Source of the DNA: an uncultured Alistipes sp.
GTDB lineage: Bacteria; Bacteroidota; Bacteroidia; Bacteroidales; Rikenellaceae
Direction of reading: 5' to 3'
NCBI GenBank assembly: GCA_904502285.1
Contig: CAJGEC010000007.1
Location: 12,613 to 76,612 of the forward strand
Length of the DNA: 64,000 nt
Shown: piece after piece, positions 16,510 to 25,608 of the stretch
Layout: every line of letters starts with the position of its first letter
Numbering within the stretch: the stretch's first letter is position 1
Position numbers and translations under genes: made by a program
Notes under the pieces: generated by a model
Told to the model about the DNA's origin: nothing
Database searches by the model: none
What the model saw: the letters and a program-made list of their open reading frames with translations, nothing else

Positions 16510-18639
16510 ATGAAAAGAATCTTGTCTATTTTAGCACTGCTTGGAGCCGTTGTTACTGCCTCGGCACAGGTTAGTTATTTGGAGATGGTTGAGAGTAGAG
16601 CCCAGAGCGCACCTGAGTATATTGCGCCACAGAGCCTCACTCCAGCCGAAGGAACTGATCAATATATGGAGTTGCGTGGTCGTGAGGTCCTCCTCTTCGA
16701 TTATAAGAAACCATCCAATGGCACTGTAGTCTTTACGGCCGAGAATCTCATTATGTCGTACGCTAAGTCGCCAGATGGCACTATGGCTCTCTATGAGATG
16801 TGGGACGGAGAGTCGCCACGCGAGGAGATCTATCGCCACTCCTACATTTCGGACTACTATGTAGCGTGTCCTGATGGCTCGAAGATTCGTATCGACGATG
16901 TTCGTGACGTATGTTTCTCGCCAGACTCTCGCTATTTGGCTATGTCCTACCGCAACGATATCTTCCTATATAACCTCGTTACCAACGACATTTTCAACAT
17001 CACCGACGATGGTAATTGGAACCATATTATCAATGGTACTACCGACTGGGTATATGAGGAGGAGTATGGCTTTACGAAGGCTTATGAGTTCTCGCCTGAT
17101 GGCTCGGAGATCGCCTATTTGAAGTTTGATGAGAGCCGTGTCAAGGAGTTCGAGATGATGCGTTTCGATAATAAACTCTATAACACTGCCTACCGCTTCA
17201 AGTATCCTAAGGCTGGCGATGAGAACTCTATTGTTACACTCCACGTATATAATATCGCCACTGGGGAGACTCGTCAGGTAGATACAGGCGAGGAGACCGA
17301 CCAGTATATCCCACGTATCGGCTATACCCCTGCTGGCGCACTCTTCTTCTACCGAGTGAATCGTCTCCAGAACCACTTTGAGGTAGTCCTCGTTGCTGAG
17401 GATGGTTCACAGCGTGTTATCTACGACGAGCAGGACGAGCGCTATGTTGAGCGTCCTAACGATAAGACCATCACCTTCATCGATGGCGACCGATTCATCG
17501 TTCGTGAGGAGACCACCACAGGTTGGTTCCACCTCTACTTGCACTCTATTACCGAGGGTCGCCTCAATGCTATTACCGAGGGTGAGTGGGAGGTTACCGA
17601 CTTCGTTGGTATGGCACCTAATATGAAGAGCCTCTACTATATGTCTACCGAGCAGTCACCTTTGGAGCGCCACTTGTACACCATCAACCTCGATGGTAGC
17701 GATAAGAAGTGCTTGCTCTCGAAGCCTGGCTATTGGCGCGTATTCCCATCGGCAGATATGAGCTACTTCGCTGCTGAGCACTCTGCAACTGACTGCTACC
17801 CAACAGCTGCGGTATATAATAATAAAGGTAAGCTCGTGCGCTCGTTGATGATTGATGAGCCATCGGCTGTTGAGCCTACATACCAGCGCGTATATGCTAC
17901 GTTCACTACCGAGCGAGGTGATGAGTTGCAGTACTTCCTTATCTACCCTGAGAATTTCGATGCCCATAAGCAGTATCCAGTCCTTATGACCCAGTATTCA
18001 GGCCCAGGATCTCAGGAGATTGCCAACCGTTGGACTACCGACTGGGAGGAGACATTGGCACGTAATGGTTATATCGTGGCTTGTTGCGATGCTCGCGGTA
18101 CGGGTTATCGTGGCGAGGAGTATAAGAAGGTTACCTACGGTAATTTGGGTTATGCCGAGGTTGAGGATCAGCTCTCGTTTGCTCGCCATCTTGCGGCACA
18201 ACCTTTCGTTGATGCTTCGCGCTTGGGTATCTATGGTTGGTCTTATGGTGGCTTTATGGCCTTGGGTTGCGCTCTCAAGGGAGATGGCCTCTTCAAAATG
18301 GCTATCGCCGTTGCCCCTGTGACCTCTTGGCGTTATTATGACTCTATCTATACCGAGATATATAATGGTCTTCCACAGGATAATCCTGAGGGCTACGACA
18401 ATAACTCACCAATCAATTTTGCTGACCGCCTCAGCCTCAACACACGCTTGTTGATTATCCACGGTACGGCAGATGATAACGTACATTTCCAGAACGCTAT
18501 GGAGATGTGTCGTGCCTTGAATCGTGCGGGTAAGCAGTATGATATGATGGTCTATCCAGACCAGAACCACTCTATGCGTCCCGACGATATGGTGAATATC
18601 CGTCAGAAGATGGTGGACTACTGCCTTGCTAATTTGTAG
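16510..18639 (+). CDS. Dipeptidyl peptidase IV (family S9B)
   Basis: A 709-residue exported serine peptidase that removes X-Pro dipeptides from the N-terminus of peptides. Signal peptide (1-20), an N-terminal beta-propeller, and a C-terminal alpha/beta-hydrolase. The catalytic triad is Ser578 (GWSYGG), Asp655 (GTADDNVHF) and His687 (DQNHSM), with spacings of 77 and 32 residues that match mammalian DPP IV almost exactly. The double-Glu motif that clamps the substrate amino group is present (EEE at 183-185). It is probably periplasmic and used in protein catabolism; it ends the glucosaminidase operon and is followed by a strong terminator. Confidence 0.95.
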   Translation: MKRILSILALLGAVVTASAQVSYLEMVESRAQSAPEYIAPQSLTPAEGTDQYMELRGREVLLFDYKKPSNGTVVFTAENLIMSYAKSPDGTMALYEMWDGESPREEIYRHSYISDYYVACPDGSKIRIDDVRDVCFSPDSRYLAMSYRNDIFLYNLVTNDIFNITDDGNWNHIINGTTDWVYEEEYGFTKAYEFSPDGSEIAYLKFDESRVKEFEMMRFDNKLYNTAYRFKYPKAGDENSIVTLHVYNIATGETRQVDTGEETDQYIPRIGYTPAGALFFYRVNRLQNHFEVVLVAEDGSQRVIYDEQDERYVERPNDKTITFIDGDRFIVREETTTGWFHLYLHSITEGRLNAITEGEWEVTDFVGMAPNMKSLYYMSTEQSPLERHLYTINLDGSDKKCLLSKPGYWRVFPSADMSYFAAEHSATDCYPTAAVYNNKGKLVRSLMIDEPSAVEPTYQRVYATFTTERGDELQYFLIYPENFDAHKQYPVLMTQYSGPGSQEIANRWTTDWEETLARNGYIVACCDARGTGYRGEEYKKVTYGNLGYAEVEDQLSFARHLAAQPFVDASRLGIYGWSYGGFMALGCALKGDGLFKMAIAVAPVTSWRYYDSIYTEIYNGLPQDNPEGYDNNSPINFADRLSLNTRLLIIHGTADDNVHFQNAMEMCRALNRAGKQYDMMVYPDQNHSMRPDDMVNIRQKMVDYCLANL

Positions 18640-18660
18640 GTCAGTCGCCAAGTTTAAATA

Positions 18661-18702
18661 CTATCGCCCGAAAGGTTCACTCCTTCGGGCGATAGTTTTT
18701 TT
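18661..18702 (+). terminator. Terminator of the DPP IV gene
   Basis: CTATCGCCCGAAAGG pairs with CCTTCGGGCGATAG (one bulged A), followed by seven T. Confidence 0.9.
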
Positions 18703-18761
18703 AGGGTGCGCTACGAATTGTAGGAGGGTGCGTTACGAGTGGTAGAGTCCCTGCCACAAAC

Positions 18762-18793
18762 AATAAGGCGTGTCCAATCTCTTGAACACGCCT
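18762..18793 (-). terminator. Terminator of efp
   Basis: On the minus strand, AGGCGTGTTCAAG...GGACACGCCT forms a stem of about 9 bp followed by TATTGTTTG. It is convergent with the DPP IV terminator. Confidence 0.7.
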
Positions 18794-18818
18794 AAGGTTG
18801 AATCGCTACGACACTTAA

Positions 18819-19391
18819 TTACTTAATACGCTCGTAGTACTCGCGGGTGCGGGTATCAACGCGGATCTTGTCGCCAGTGTTGATGAACAAAGGTACCTTA
18901 ACGATAGCACCAGTGTTTACTGTAGCAGCCTTGAGTGAGTTAGTTGAAGCGGTATCGCCACGAACACCTGGCTCGGTGTAAGTAACCTCCATATCAACGA
19001 TTGGAGGCAACTCAGCTGAAAGAACGGTCTCCTTCTCGGTGTGGAACATAACCTCGACAATCTGGCCATCAGCCATAAGGTCTGAGTTGTTGATAAGGTT
19101 CTTGTCGATATTGATCTCCTCGAAGGTCTCGGTGTGCATAAAGTGTGCGCCGAGGTCATCCTCGTAAGTGAACTGGTATGGACGACGCTCAACACGTACC
19201 TGCTCAATCTTCTGTGATACTGAAGAGAAGGTCTTGTCGAGTACGTTACCGTTCTCCAAGTTCTTGAGCTTTGAACGAACGAATGCAGGGCCCTTACCTG
19301 GCTTGCAGTGCTGGAAATCTACAACGATAAAGGTCTTACCGTCCATCTCTACGCACATACCAATCTTGATGTCAGATGCTGTAATAGTCAT
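18819..19391 (-). CDS. efp: Elongation factor P
   Basis: A 190-residue translation factor that binds between the P and E sites and rescues ribosomes stalled on consecutive prolines. The three-domain length and the domain I loop HCKPGKGPAF are typical; the loop-tip lysine that is modified in other bacteria is Lys33. No modification enzyme (EpmA/B, EarP or YmfI type) is adjacent. It is monocistronic with its own promoter and terminator. Its codons are the restricted set also seen in secDF and rplI, suggesting high expression. Confidence 0.96.
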   Translation of the reverse strand: MTITASDIKIGMCVEMDGKTFIVVDFQHCKPGKGPAFVRSKLKNLENGNVLDKTFSSVSQKIEQVRVERRPYQFTYEDDLGAHFMHTETFEEINIDKNLINNSDLMADGQIVEVMFHTEKETVLSAELPPIVDMEVTYTEPGVRGDTASTNSLKAATVNTGAIVKVPLFINTGDKIRVDTRTREYYERIK

Positions 19392-19458
19392 ACTTAATAT
19401 TGTTTTATAGTTAAATTATATATCTATAGTAGAAGTGTAACCTTACGCTACAACCGCA

Positions 19459-19490
19459 CAAAGGTAATAAATTTATTTCTAACCAACAAA
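19459..19490 (-). promoter_or_regulatory. Predicted efp promoter
   Basis: On the minus strand, TTTG (19490-19487), 20 bp, TACCTTTG (19466-19459). Confidence 0.6.
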
Positions 19491-19613
19491 AAAAACAACA
19501 ATATCACTCACTTATCCTTAATTATACCACTCTGTCAAGGCTTCAGAGGATACATAAACCCATAATACAGATATTTTGTTGGCATAAAACTTTACTTTTT
19601 AAATAACTAATTG

Positions 19614-19621
19614 TATCTTTG
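19614..19621 (+). promoter_or_regulatory. Predicted promoter of the AspT-like permease
   Basis: TATCTTTG followed by CC, 53 bp before the ATG at 19674. Confidence 0.55.
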
Positions 19622-19673
19622 CCCGCGATTTTTCGCATAAACGAAATTATAATAACCCAAACATTTATAAACT

Positions 19674-21380
19674 ATGAATTTAGATTGGCTCAAGGTCGTC
19701 GTTATGGGTAGTGGTGATCCTGCGCATCCATCGGTTGCCCACACAGTCTTTGTGTTGGCGGCGGTGATTGCTTCGGGTATCGCCTTTAGTCGCATAAAGA
19801 TTAAGGGCATTTCACTCGGTATGACGTGGATCCTCTTCACGGGTATTGCCTTCGGACACTTCCTCGACTCAGGAACTATCCACCACGACACATTGCACTT
19901 TATCAAGGAGTTCGGTTTGATACTCTTTGTGTTCTTCATTGGTCTACAGGTAGGACCAGGTTTCTTCTCGTCACTTAAGAGTGGAGGATTGAAACTTATT
20001 GGCTTGGCCTCCTTGGTCATCCTGCTTGGCGTGACAACAACCTATGTATTGCACCTCATCACAGGCGAACCACTCCCAACAATGGTGGGTGTCCTTTCGG
20101 GTGCGGTAACCAACACACCAGGTCTTGGTGCTGCACAGCAGGCCTATGCCGACTCAGGTATGGCTAACCCTGCAATCGCAGACTCCATTTCGTTGGGTTA
20201 TGCTGTAGCATACCCATTGGGTGTTGTCGGTATCATCGCTACGATTATCATTATGCGCTATGTGATGCGCGTAGACTTCAAGAAGGAGGATGAGGGTCTT
20301 GCAGCGTTGAGCAACGAGACAAACCTCCCACATCGCTACTCTGTGGAGTTCAACAACACTATGTTGGAGGGCAAGACCATTGCCGTAGCGCATATGCTTA
20401 TCAATCGCCAATTTGTGGTGTCGCGCATTATGCACCAGTCGGGCGAGATTGTTATGGCTGATGGTAACTCAAAGCTCGTTTTAGGCGACCGTCTTCGTAT
20501 CATCTGTACTGAGGAGGATAGCGAGGCTATCTTGGCATTCTTTGGTAAGCCAGTGGAGATGACAGCCGACGAGTGGGGTGCTACGGCTATGCAGTCTACA
20601 CCTTTGGTATCTCGCCGAATCCTTATCACACGTGAGGATATTAATGGTAAGAAGTTCTCGGATTTGCGCCTCAGAACTCGCTATGGTATCAATATTACCC
20701 GTGTTCACCGTGCAGGTGTCGATCTTATCCCTTATCAGGGTATGGAGTTGCAGGTAGGTGATAAGGTTATGGTTGTAGGTCCTGAGGCTGCTGTTGCTCA
20801 GGCTGAGAAGGTGCTTGGTAACTCTCTCAAGAAGCTCGACCATCCAAACCTCTTGCCCGTATTTATCGGTATTGCGTTGGGTGTGTTGCTCGGCTCATTG
20901 CCTTTGATGAATGTGCCACAGCCTGTTAAGTTGGGTCTTGCAGGTGGACCACTTATCATCGCAATCCTTTTGGGTCGCTTTGGTCCTCACTTCCACCTCG
21001 TCACCTATACCACTATGAGTGCTAACCTTATGTTGCGAGAGATAGGTCTTGCTATGTTCCTTGCAGCGGTAGGTATCGGTGCTGGTGATGGCTTCGTAGA
21101 TGCTATCGTAGGTGGTGGTTACAAGTGGATTGGCTATGGTGTTATCATCACCGTACTTCCATTGGTGTTGGTAGCCCTCTTGGCGCGTTTGAAGTTCAAG
21201 CTCAACTACTATACTATTATGGGTCTTATGGCTGGTTCTATGACCGATCCTCCAGCCTTGGGCTTTGCAAGTGCATCTTCGGGTAACGATATGCCAGCGG
21301 TAAGTTATGCTACGGTATATCCTGTTGTTATGTTCTTGCGAGTATTGACAGCGCAGCTGCTTATGCTTATGGCGTTGTAG
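19674..21380 (+). CDS. AspT/YidE-type putative antiporter with paired TrkA-C domains
   Basis: A 568-residue inner-membrane transporter of the aspartate:alanine exchanger-like family. Two blocks of transmembrane helices (about 15-205 and 395-568) flank a cytoplasmic region of about 190 residues that carries two TrkA-C (RCK-C) domains, with starts near GKTIAVAHML and GKKFSDLRLR. The motif GPGFFSSLKSGG in the first block and the repeated pattern PGLGAAQQAYADSG / DPPALGFASA in the two halves are family hallmarks. Homologues exchange amino or dicarboxylic acids, but the substrate cannot be read from sequence. It is monocistronic and shares a bidirectional terminator with htpG. Confidence 0.88.
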   Translation: MNLDWLKVVVMGSGDPAHPSVAHTVFVLAAVIASGIAFSRIKIKGISLGMTWILFTGIAFGHFLDSGTIHHDTLHFIKEFGLILFVFFIGLQVGPGFFSSLKSGGLKLIGLASLVILLGVTTTYVLHLITGEPLPTMVGVLSGAVTNTPGLGAAQQAYADSGMANPAIADSISLGYAVAYPLGVVGIIATIIIMRYVMRVDFKKEDEGLAALSNETNLPHRYSVEFNNTMLEGKTIAVAHMLINRQFVVSRIMHQSGEIVMADGNSKLVLGDRLRIICTEEDSEAILAFFGKPVEMTADEWGATAMQSTPLVSRRILITREDINGKKFSDLRLRTRYGINITRVHRAGVDLIPYQGMELQVGDKVMVVGPEAAVAQAEKVLGNSLKKLDHPNLLPVFIGIALGVLLGSLPLMNVPQPVKLGLAGGPLIIAILLGRFGPHFHLVTYTTMSANLMLREIGLAMFLAAVGIGAGDGFVDAIVGGGYKWIGYGVIITVLPLVLVALLARLKFKLNYYTIMGLMAGSMTDPPALGFASASSGNDMPAVSYATVYPVVMFLRVLTAQLLMLMAL

Positions 21381-21398
21381 CAAGGACTTATATAGAGT

Positions 21399-21441
21399 AA
21401 AAAAAAGTAATGATGCCACGAAAGCATCATTACTTTTTTTT
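21399..21441. terminator. Bidirectional terminator between the permease gene and htpG
   Basis: Perfect stem AAGTAATGATGC/GCATCATTACTT with loop CACGAAA, flanked by A8 and T8, so it works in both directions. Confidence 0.92.
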
Positions 21442-21458
21442 GTTATTTGACCTTATCT

Positions 21459-23516
21459 CTACTCAATCAACGAGATACTGCGCTGGATAAAGTCGGTAAG
21501 GTTCTTGCCCTTGAGCATACCGTTGGAAAGGAGGGCTAAGTCGATAATCTGGCGCACCTTGCGGTTCTCGCGACCAATCTCCTCAAGGCGTGTGTCACGC
21601 TCCACGCGGAGTTCAGAGATGCGCTTTGAGAGGCTCTCCTGCATCTCCTTCTCCTCAGAACTTAGCTCCTCGGCCTTCTTATCCTTGATCGTCTCCTCGA
21701 AGCGACTCTCCTCCTGCTCGGCAGCAGTAATCTTCTTATTTATGGTGCGTAGCTTATCTCCATAGGCACTCTCCACCTCGTTGAGGATGTCGAGAACGAT
21801 AGGGTGATTACCATTTACGGTTATGGTGAAGTTGTCGGGCATCTGGCCATAGAAACGGCTCATATCGCCACCACTTGTTGCCGCCATCTCCTTCATACGG
21901 CGCATAAACTCGTTCTGTGTGATTACCACTGGGGCAGCATCTACTGCCATACCCTCGAACGAGATATGGTAGTTTATCTTCTCGTCGTTAGGCATCTGAC
22001 TCTCAAATACAGGGCGCATAATCTGCTGCTGCTCAGAAGAGAGGGACATCGACATACGCTCCTCCTTGCGGATGAGGTTCTCCACAACGTCGCTATCTAC
22101 ACGCACAAAACGAATCTTCTCGTTCTTCGACTCGTAGTACTGAACATAGTGGTTGTCGAGTTGGCCATTCATCTCAAGAATGTCGTAACCCTTGGCCTTG
22201 GCTGCCTCGACAAAGGCGTTCTTGCCCACAACATCATCTACGTAGAGCATAATGGTAAAGCCATCCTTATCTGTCTGCGCCTCCTTCACCTTCTCAGTGT
22301 ACTCCTCAGGGGTGTAGTATTTGCCCTCGATAGACTTCCAGAGCATAAAGCCGTGAGCCTTCTCGGCGAACTTCTCGTCGGTGAGGATGCCGTACTGGAT
22401 GAAGATTTTGAGGTCGTCCCACTTAGCCTCGTAGTCGGGACGCATAGTGTTGAACAACTCCTGGAGACGATCCGCAACCTTACGAGTGATGTAGCTTGAA
22501 ATCTTCTTGACATTAGAGTCGCTCTGAAGGTAGCTACGTGACACGTTGAGCGGAATGTCTGGCGAGTCGATAACGCCGTGAAGGAGTGTCAAGTACTCAG
22601 GAACGATGCCATTAACCTCGTCAGTAACAAATACTTGGTTAGAGTATAACTGTATGCGGTTGCGCTGAATATCGAAGTTAGAGTGCAACTTTGGGAAATA
22701 CAAGATTCCTGTTAGGTTGAACGGATAGTCGATATTAAGGTGAATGTAGAACAGTGGCTCCTCGCTGGTAGGGTAGAGGTCAGCGTAGAAGGCCTTGTAC
22801 TCCTCGATGGTTATCTCTGATGGCTTGCGAGTCCAAAGTGGGGTGGTGTCGTTGATGATGTTATCCTCGGCAGTATCTACATATTTGCCATCCTTCCACT
22901 CCTGCTTCTTGCCAAAGGCGATAGGAATAGGGAGAAAATGGCAGTATTTACGGAGCAATGAACTAATCTCGTTACGCTCTGCATACTCCTTACAATCCTC
23001 CGAGAGGTGTAGTACGATGCGAGTACCGCGCTCAAGTCTCTCCTCCAACTCCTCCATCTCGAACTCTGGAGAGCCTGTGCAACTCCAGTGAACGCTCTTT
23101 GCCTCGGTGTTGAACGACTGCGAGAAGATCTCGACTTTGTCGGCCACCATAAACGAAGAGTAGAAGCCCAAGCCGAAGTGGCCAATGATAGCCTGATCCT
23201 TGTATTTTGCCATAAACTCCTCGGCACCAGAGAAGGCGATTTGGTTGATGTAGCGATCAACCTCGTCTATGGACATACCGATACCTCTATCGGTGATAGT
23301 CAATACCTTAGCCTTGCTATCTACATCTACGCGGATCGTTAGGTCGCCGAGTTCTACGTTTGCTTCGCCCTTCGAAGCGAGGGTCTTTAGTTTCTGTGTG
23401 GCATCCACAGCATTCGAGATTAGCTCACGCAAGAAAATCTCGTGGTCAGAGTAAAGAAACTTCTTAATTACGGGGAATATATTCTCTGTTGTTACCCCAA
23501 TTTTTCCACTTCTCAT
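21459..23516 (-). CDS. htpG: Chaperone HtpG (bacterial Hsp90)
   Basis: A 685-residue dimeric ATP-dependent chaperone of the cytoplasm. The GHKL ATP site is intact: ELISNAVDA at 31-39, DRGIGM near 96-101 and GHFGLGFYS further on. It is somewhat longer than E. coli HtpG (624), mainly through charged loops in the C-terminal half. No ordinary TAnnTTTG box is found upstream; a GG-N10-GC element and a TGACA palindrome are found instead (separate entries), pointing to special control, as expected for a stress chaperone. It is monocistronic and divergent from lepA. Confidence 0.96.
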   Translation of the reverse strand: MRSGKIGVTTENIFPVIKKFLYSDHEIFLRELISNAVDATQKLKTLASKGEANVELGDLTIRVDVDSKAKVLTITDRGIGMSIDEVDRYINQIAFSGAEEFMAKYKDQAIIGHFGLGFYSSFMVADKVEIFSQSFNTEAKSVHWSCTGSPEFEMEELEERLERGTRIVLHLSEDCKEYAERNEISSLLRKYCHFLPIPIAFGKKQEWKDGKYVDTAEDNIINDTTPLWTRKPSEITIEEYKAFYADLYPTSEEPLFYIHLNIDYPFNLTGILYFPKLHSNFDIQRNRIQLYSNQVFVTDEVNGIVPEYLTLLHGVIDSPDIPLNVSRSYLQSDSNVKKISSYITRKVADRLQELFNTMRPDYEAKWDDLKIFIQYGILTDEKFAEKAHGFMLWKSIEGKYYTPEEYTEKVKEAQTDKDGFTIMLYVDDVVGKNAFVEAAKAKGYDILEMNGQLDNHYVQYYESKNEKIRFVRVDSDVVENLIRKEERMSMSLSSEQQQIMRPVFESQMPNDEKINYHISFEGMAVDAAPVVITQNEFMRRMKEMAATSGGDMSRFYGQMPDNFTITVNGNHPIVLDILNEVESAYGDKLRTINKKITAAEQEESRFEETIKDKKAEELSSEEKEMQESLSKRISELRVERDTRLEEIGRENRKVRQIIDLALLSNGMLKGKNLTDFIQRSISLIE

Positions 23517-23570
23517 AGTTGTTATTTGTTATTAGTTGTTATGTTTCTGTTTTTCGAACTTTTTGAGTTG

Positions 23571-23589
23571 GTGGCAAACTATGTGCCAC
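23571..23589 (-). promoter_or_regulatory. Sigma-54-type promoter candidate of htpG
   Basis: The minus strand reads TGGCACATAGTTTGC, with GG and GC separated by exactly 10 bp, as in the -24/-12 consensus TGGCAC-N5-TTGC. Initiation would be near 23562, giving a leader of about 46 nt. The same bases form the inverted repeat GTGGCA-N7-TGCCAC (23571-23576 and 23584-23589), so an operator or hairpin is an alternative reading. Confidence 0.5.
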
Positions 23590-23600
23590 GCCCGAAAAAG

Positions 23601-23636
23601 TGACAAAATGTCAGTTTTTACCTTGTTGAAATGTCA
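23601..23636. promoter_or_regulatory. TGACA-N3-TGTCA palindrome plus an extra half-site upstream of htpG
   Basis: A perfect inverted repeat TGACAAAATGTCA lies at 23601-23613, and another AAATGTCAG copy follows with its TGTCA at 23632-23636, 23 bp (about two helical turns) away. The position just upstream of the candidate htpG promoter suggests an activator or repressor site. Confidence 0.45.
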
Positions 23637-23706
23637 GAAAGTTACGACCATCCATAGCGTTATGGTATGAACTTGGCATAATGTTAATCTGCTGTGATGT
23701 TTATGG

Positions 23707-23736
23707 TTGAAAATATCGAAAAATTTATTATCTTTG
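23707..23736 (+). promoter_or_regulatory. Predicted lepA promoter
   Basis: TTG (23707-23709), 19 bp, TATCTTTG (23729-23736), 33 bp before the ATG. Confidence 0.65.
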
Positions 23737-23768
23737 CGTGCTAAACTATGTAATCAAAACATCGAAGG

Positions 23769-25559
23769 ATGAAAAACATACGCAACTTTTGTATTATTGC
23801 ACATATCGACCACGGTAAGAGTACGCTTGCCGATCGTCTATTGGAGAAGACTAATACGCTCAATCAGCGAGAGATGCAGGCGCAGGTACTCGATGATATG
23901 GACCTTGAGCGCGAGAAGGGTATCACCATCAAGAGCCACGCAATTCAGATGGAGTATAAGGCTCGTGATGGCCAGATGTACACTCTCAACCTTATTGACA
24001 CCCCAGGACACGTCGATTTCTCATACGAGGTATCGCGTGCTATCGCTTCGTGCGAGGGTGCATTGCTTGTAGTGGATGCTACTCAGGGTATCCAGGCGCA
24101 GACTATCTCTAATCTCTACCTGGCTCTCGGACAGGATCTTGAGATTATCCCCGTTTTGAATAAGATCGACTGTGAGTCGGCAATGATTGACGAGGTCAAG
24201 GATCAGATTATCGACCTTATTGGTTGTAAGGATGAGGATATCTTGTTGGCTTCGGGTAAGACTGGTCAGGGTGTCGAGGAGGTCTTGGAGGCTATTGTCG
24301 AGCGTGTCCCAGCCCCAGAGGGTGACGAGAATGCTCCGTTGCAGGCCCTTATCTTCGATTCGGTATTCAATCCGTTTAGAGGTGTTATCGCCTACTTCCG
24401 TGTCTTCAACGGCACAATCCATAAGGGCGAGCACGTTAAGTTCTTTAATACGGGTAGCGAGTATGATGCCGATGAGATTGGTGTGCTTAAGTTGAAGATG
24501 GTCGCACGCGATGAGATTAAGGCGGGCGATGTAGGATATATCTGCTCAGGTATCAAGAACTCTACGGATGTTAAGGTGGGTGATACTATTACCTCGGTAG
24601 CAAATCCCGCTTTGGAGGCTATTGCTGGTTTTGAGGATGTTAAGCCTATGGTCTTTGCGGGTGTCTATCCCGTTGAGGCTGACCAGTATGAGGATTTACG
24701 TGCGTCGCTTGAGAAGTTGAAGCTCAATGATGCCTCACTTACCTTCGAGCCTGAGAGTTCATTGGCTCTTGGCTTCGGTTTCCGTTGTGGTTTCCTTGGC
24801 CTGTTGCATATGGAGATTATCCAGGAGCGCCTCTATCGCGAGTTCGATATGGATGTTATTACCACCGTGCCTAACGTGTCGTACCACATTACGACGACTC
24901 TGGGCGAGGAGCTTGAGGTCCATAACCCATCGGGTCTCCCTGAGATTACCAAGGTAGCAAAAATTGAGGAGCCATATATCCTTGCGCAGATTATCACCAA
25001 GTCCGACTTCTTGGGTAACGTGCTTAAGTTGTGTATCGATAAGCGTGGAGTGATGAAGAATCAGACCTTTATAACGCAGGATCGTGTGGAGGTTAATTTC
25101 GAGATGCCGCTGTCGGAGATTGTCTTCGACTTCTACGATAAGCTAAAGAGTATCTCTAAGGGTTATGCCTCGTTCGACTACCATCGCACGGGTTATCAGC
25201 TTAGTAAACTCGCAAAACTCGATATCTTGCTTAATGGAGAGGCCGTCGATGCGTTGTCGTCGCTAATCTATGCAGACCACGCCTACGACTTCGGTAGAAA
25301 GATGTGCGAAAAACTTAAGGAACTTATCCCACGCCAGCAGTTCGATATCGCTATTCAGGCCGCTATTGGTGCTAAGATTATTGCTCGTGAGACTGTCAAG
25401 GCTGTTCGTAAGGATGTTACTGCGAAGTGTTATGGTGGTGATATATCGCGTAAGCGTAAGTTGTTGGAGAAGCAGAAGGCTGGTAAGAAGCGTATGCGCC
25501 AGATCGGCTCTGTGCAGGTGCCACAGTCTGCCTTCTTGGCTGTCTTGAAGATGGATTAA
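23769..25559 (+). CDS. lepA: Elongation factor 4 (LepA)
   Basis: A 596-residue translational GTPase involved in ribosome function under stress and in initiation or biogenesis. The G1 motif AHIDHGKST is at 11-19, DTPGH and NKID follow, and the LepA-specific C-terminal domain ends in a Lys/Arg-rich segment (KRKLLEKQKAGKKRMRQIG). Length and order match E. coli LepA. A GH29 gene follows 49 bp later without an obvious terminator, so the two may be transcribed together. Confidence 0.97.
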   Translation: MKNIRNFCIIAHIDHGKSTLADRLLEKTNTLNQREMQAQVLDDMDLEREKGITIKSHAIQMEYKARDGQMYTLNLIDTPGHVDFSYEVSRAIASCEGALLVVDATQGIQAQTISNLYLALGQDLEIIPVLNKIDCESAMIDEVKDQIIDLIGCKDEDILLASGKTGQGVEEVLEAIVERVPAPEGDENAPLQALIFDSVFNPFRGVIAYFRVFNGTIHKGEHVKFFNTGSEYDADEIGVLKLKMVARDEIKAGDVGYICSGIKNSTDVKVGDTITSVANPALEAIAGFEDVKPMVFAGVYPVEADQYEDLRASLEKLKLNDASLTFEPESSLALGFGFRCGFLGLLHMEIIQERLYREFDMDVITTVPNVSYHITTTLGEELEVHNPSGLPEITKVAKIEEPYILAQIITKSDFLGNVLKLCIDKRGVMKNQTFITQDRVEVNFEMPLSEIVFDFYDKLKSISKGYASFDYHRTGYQLSKLAKLDILLNGEAVDALSSLIYADHAYDFGRKMCEKLKELIPRQQFDIAIQAAIGAKIIARETVKAVRKDVTAKCYGGDISRKRKLLEKQKAGKKRMRQIGSVQVPQSAFLAVLKMD

Positions 25560-25608
25560 TGGGGGTAAACTCCTAATTTTAACCTATGTAACTAAAACTT
25601 CTAACTAT

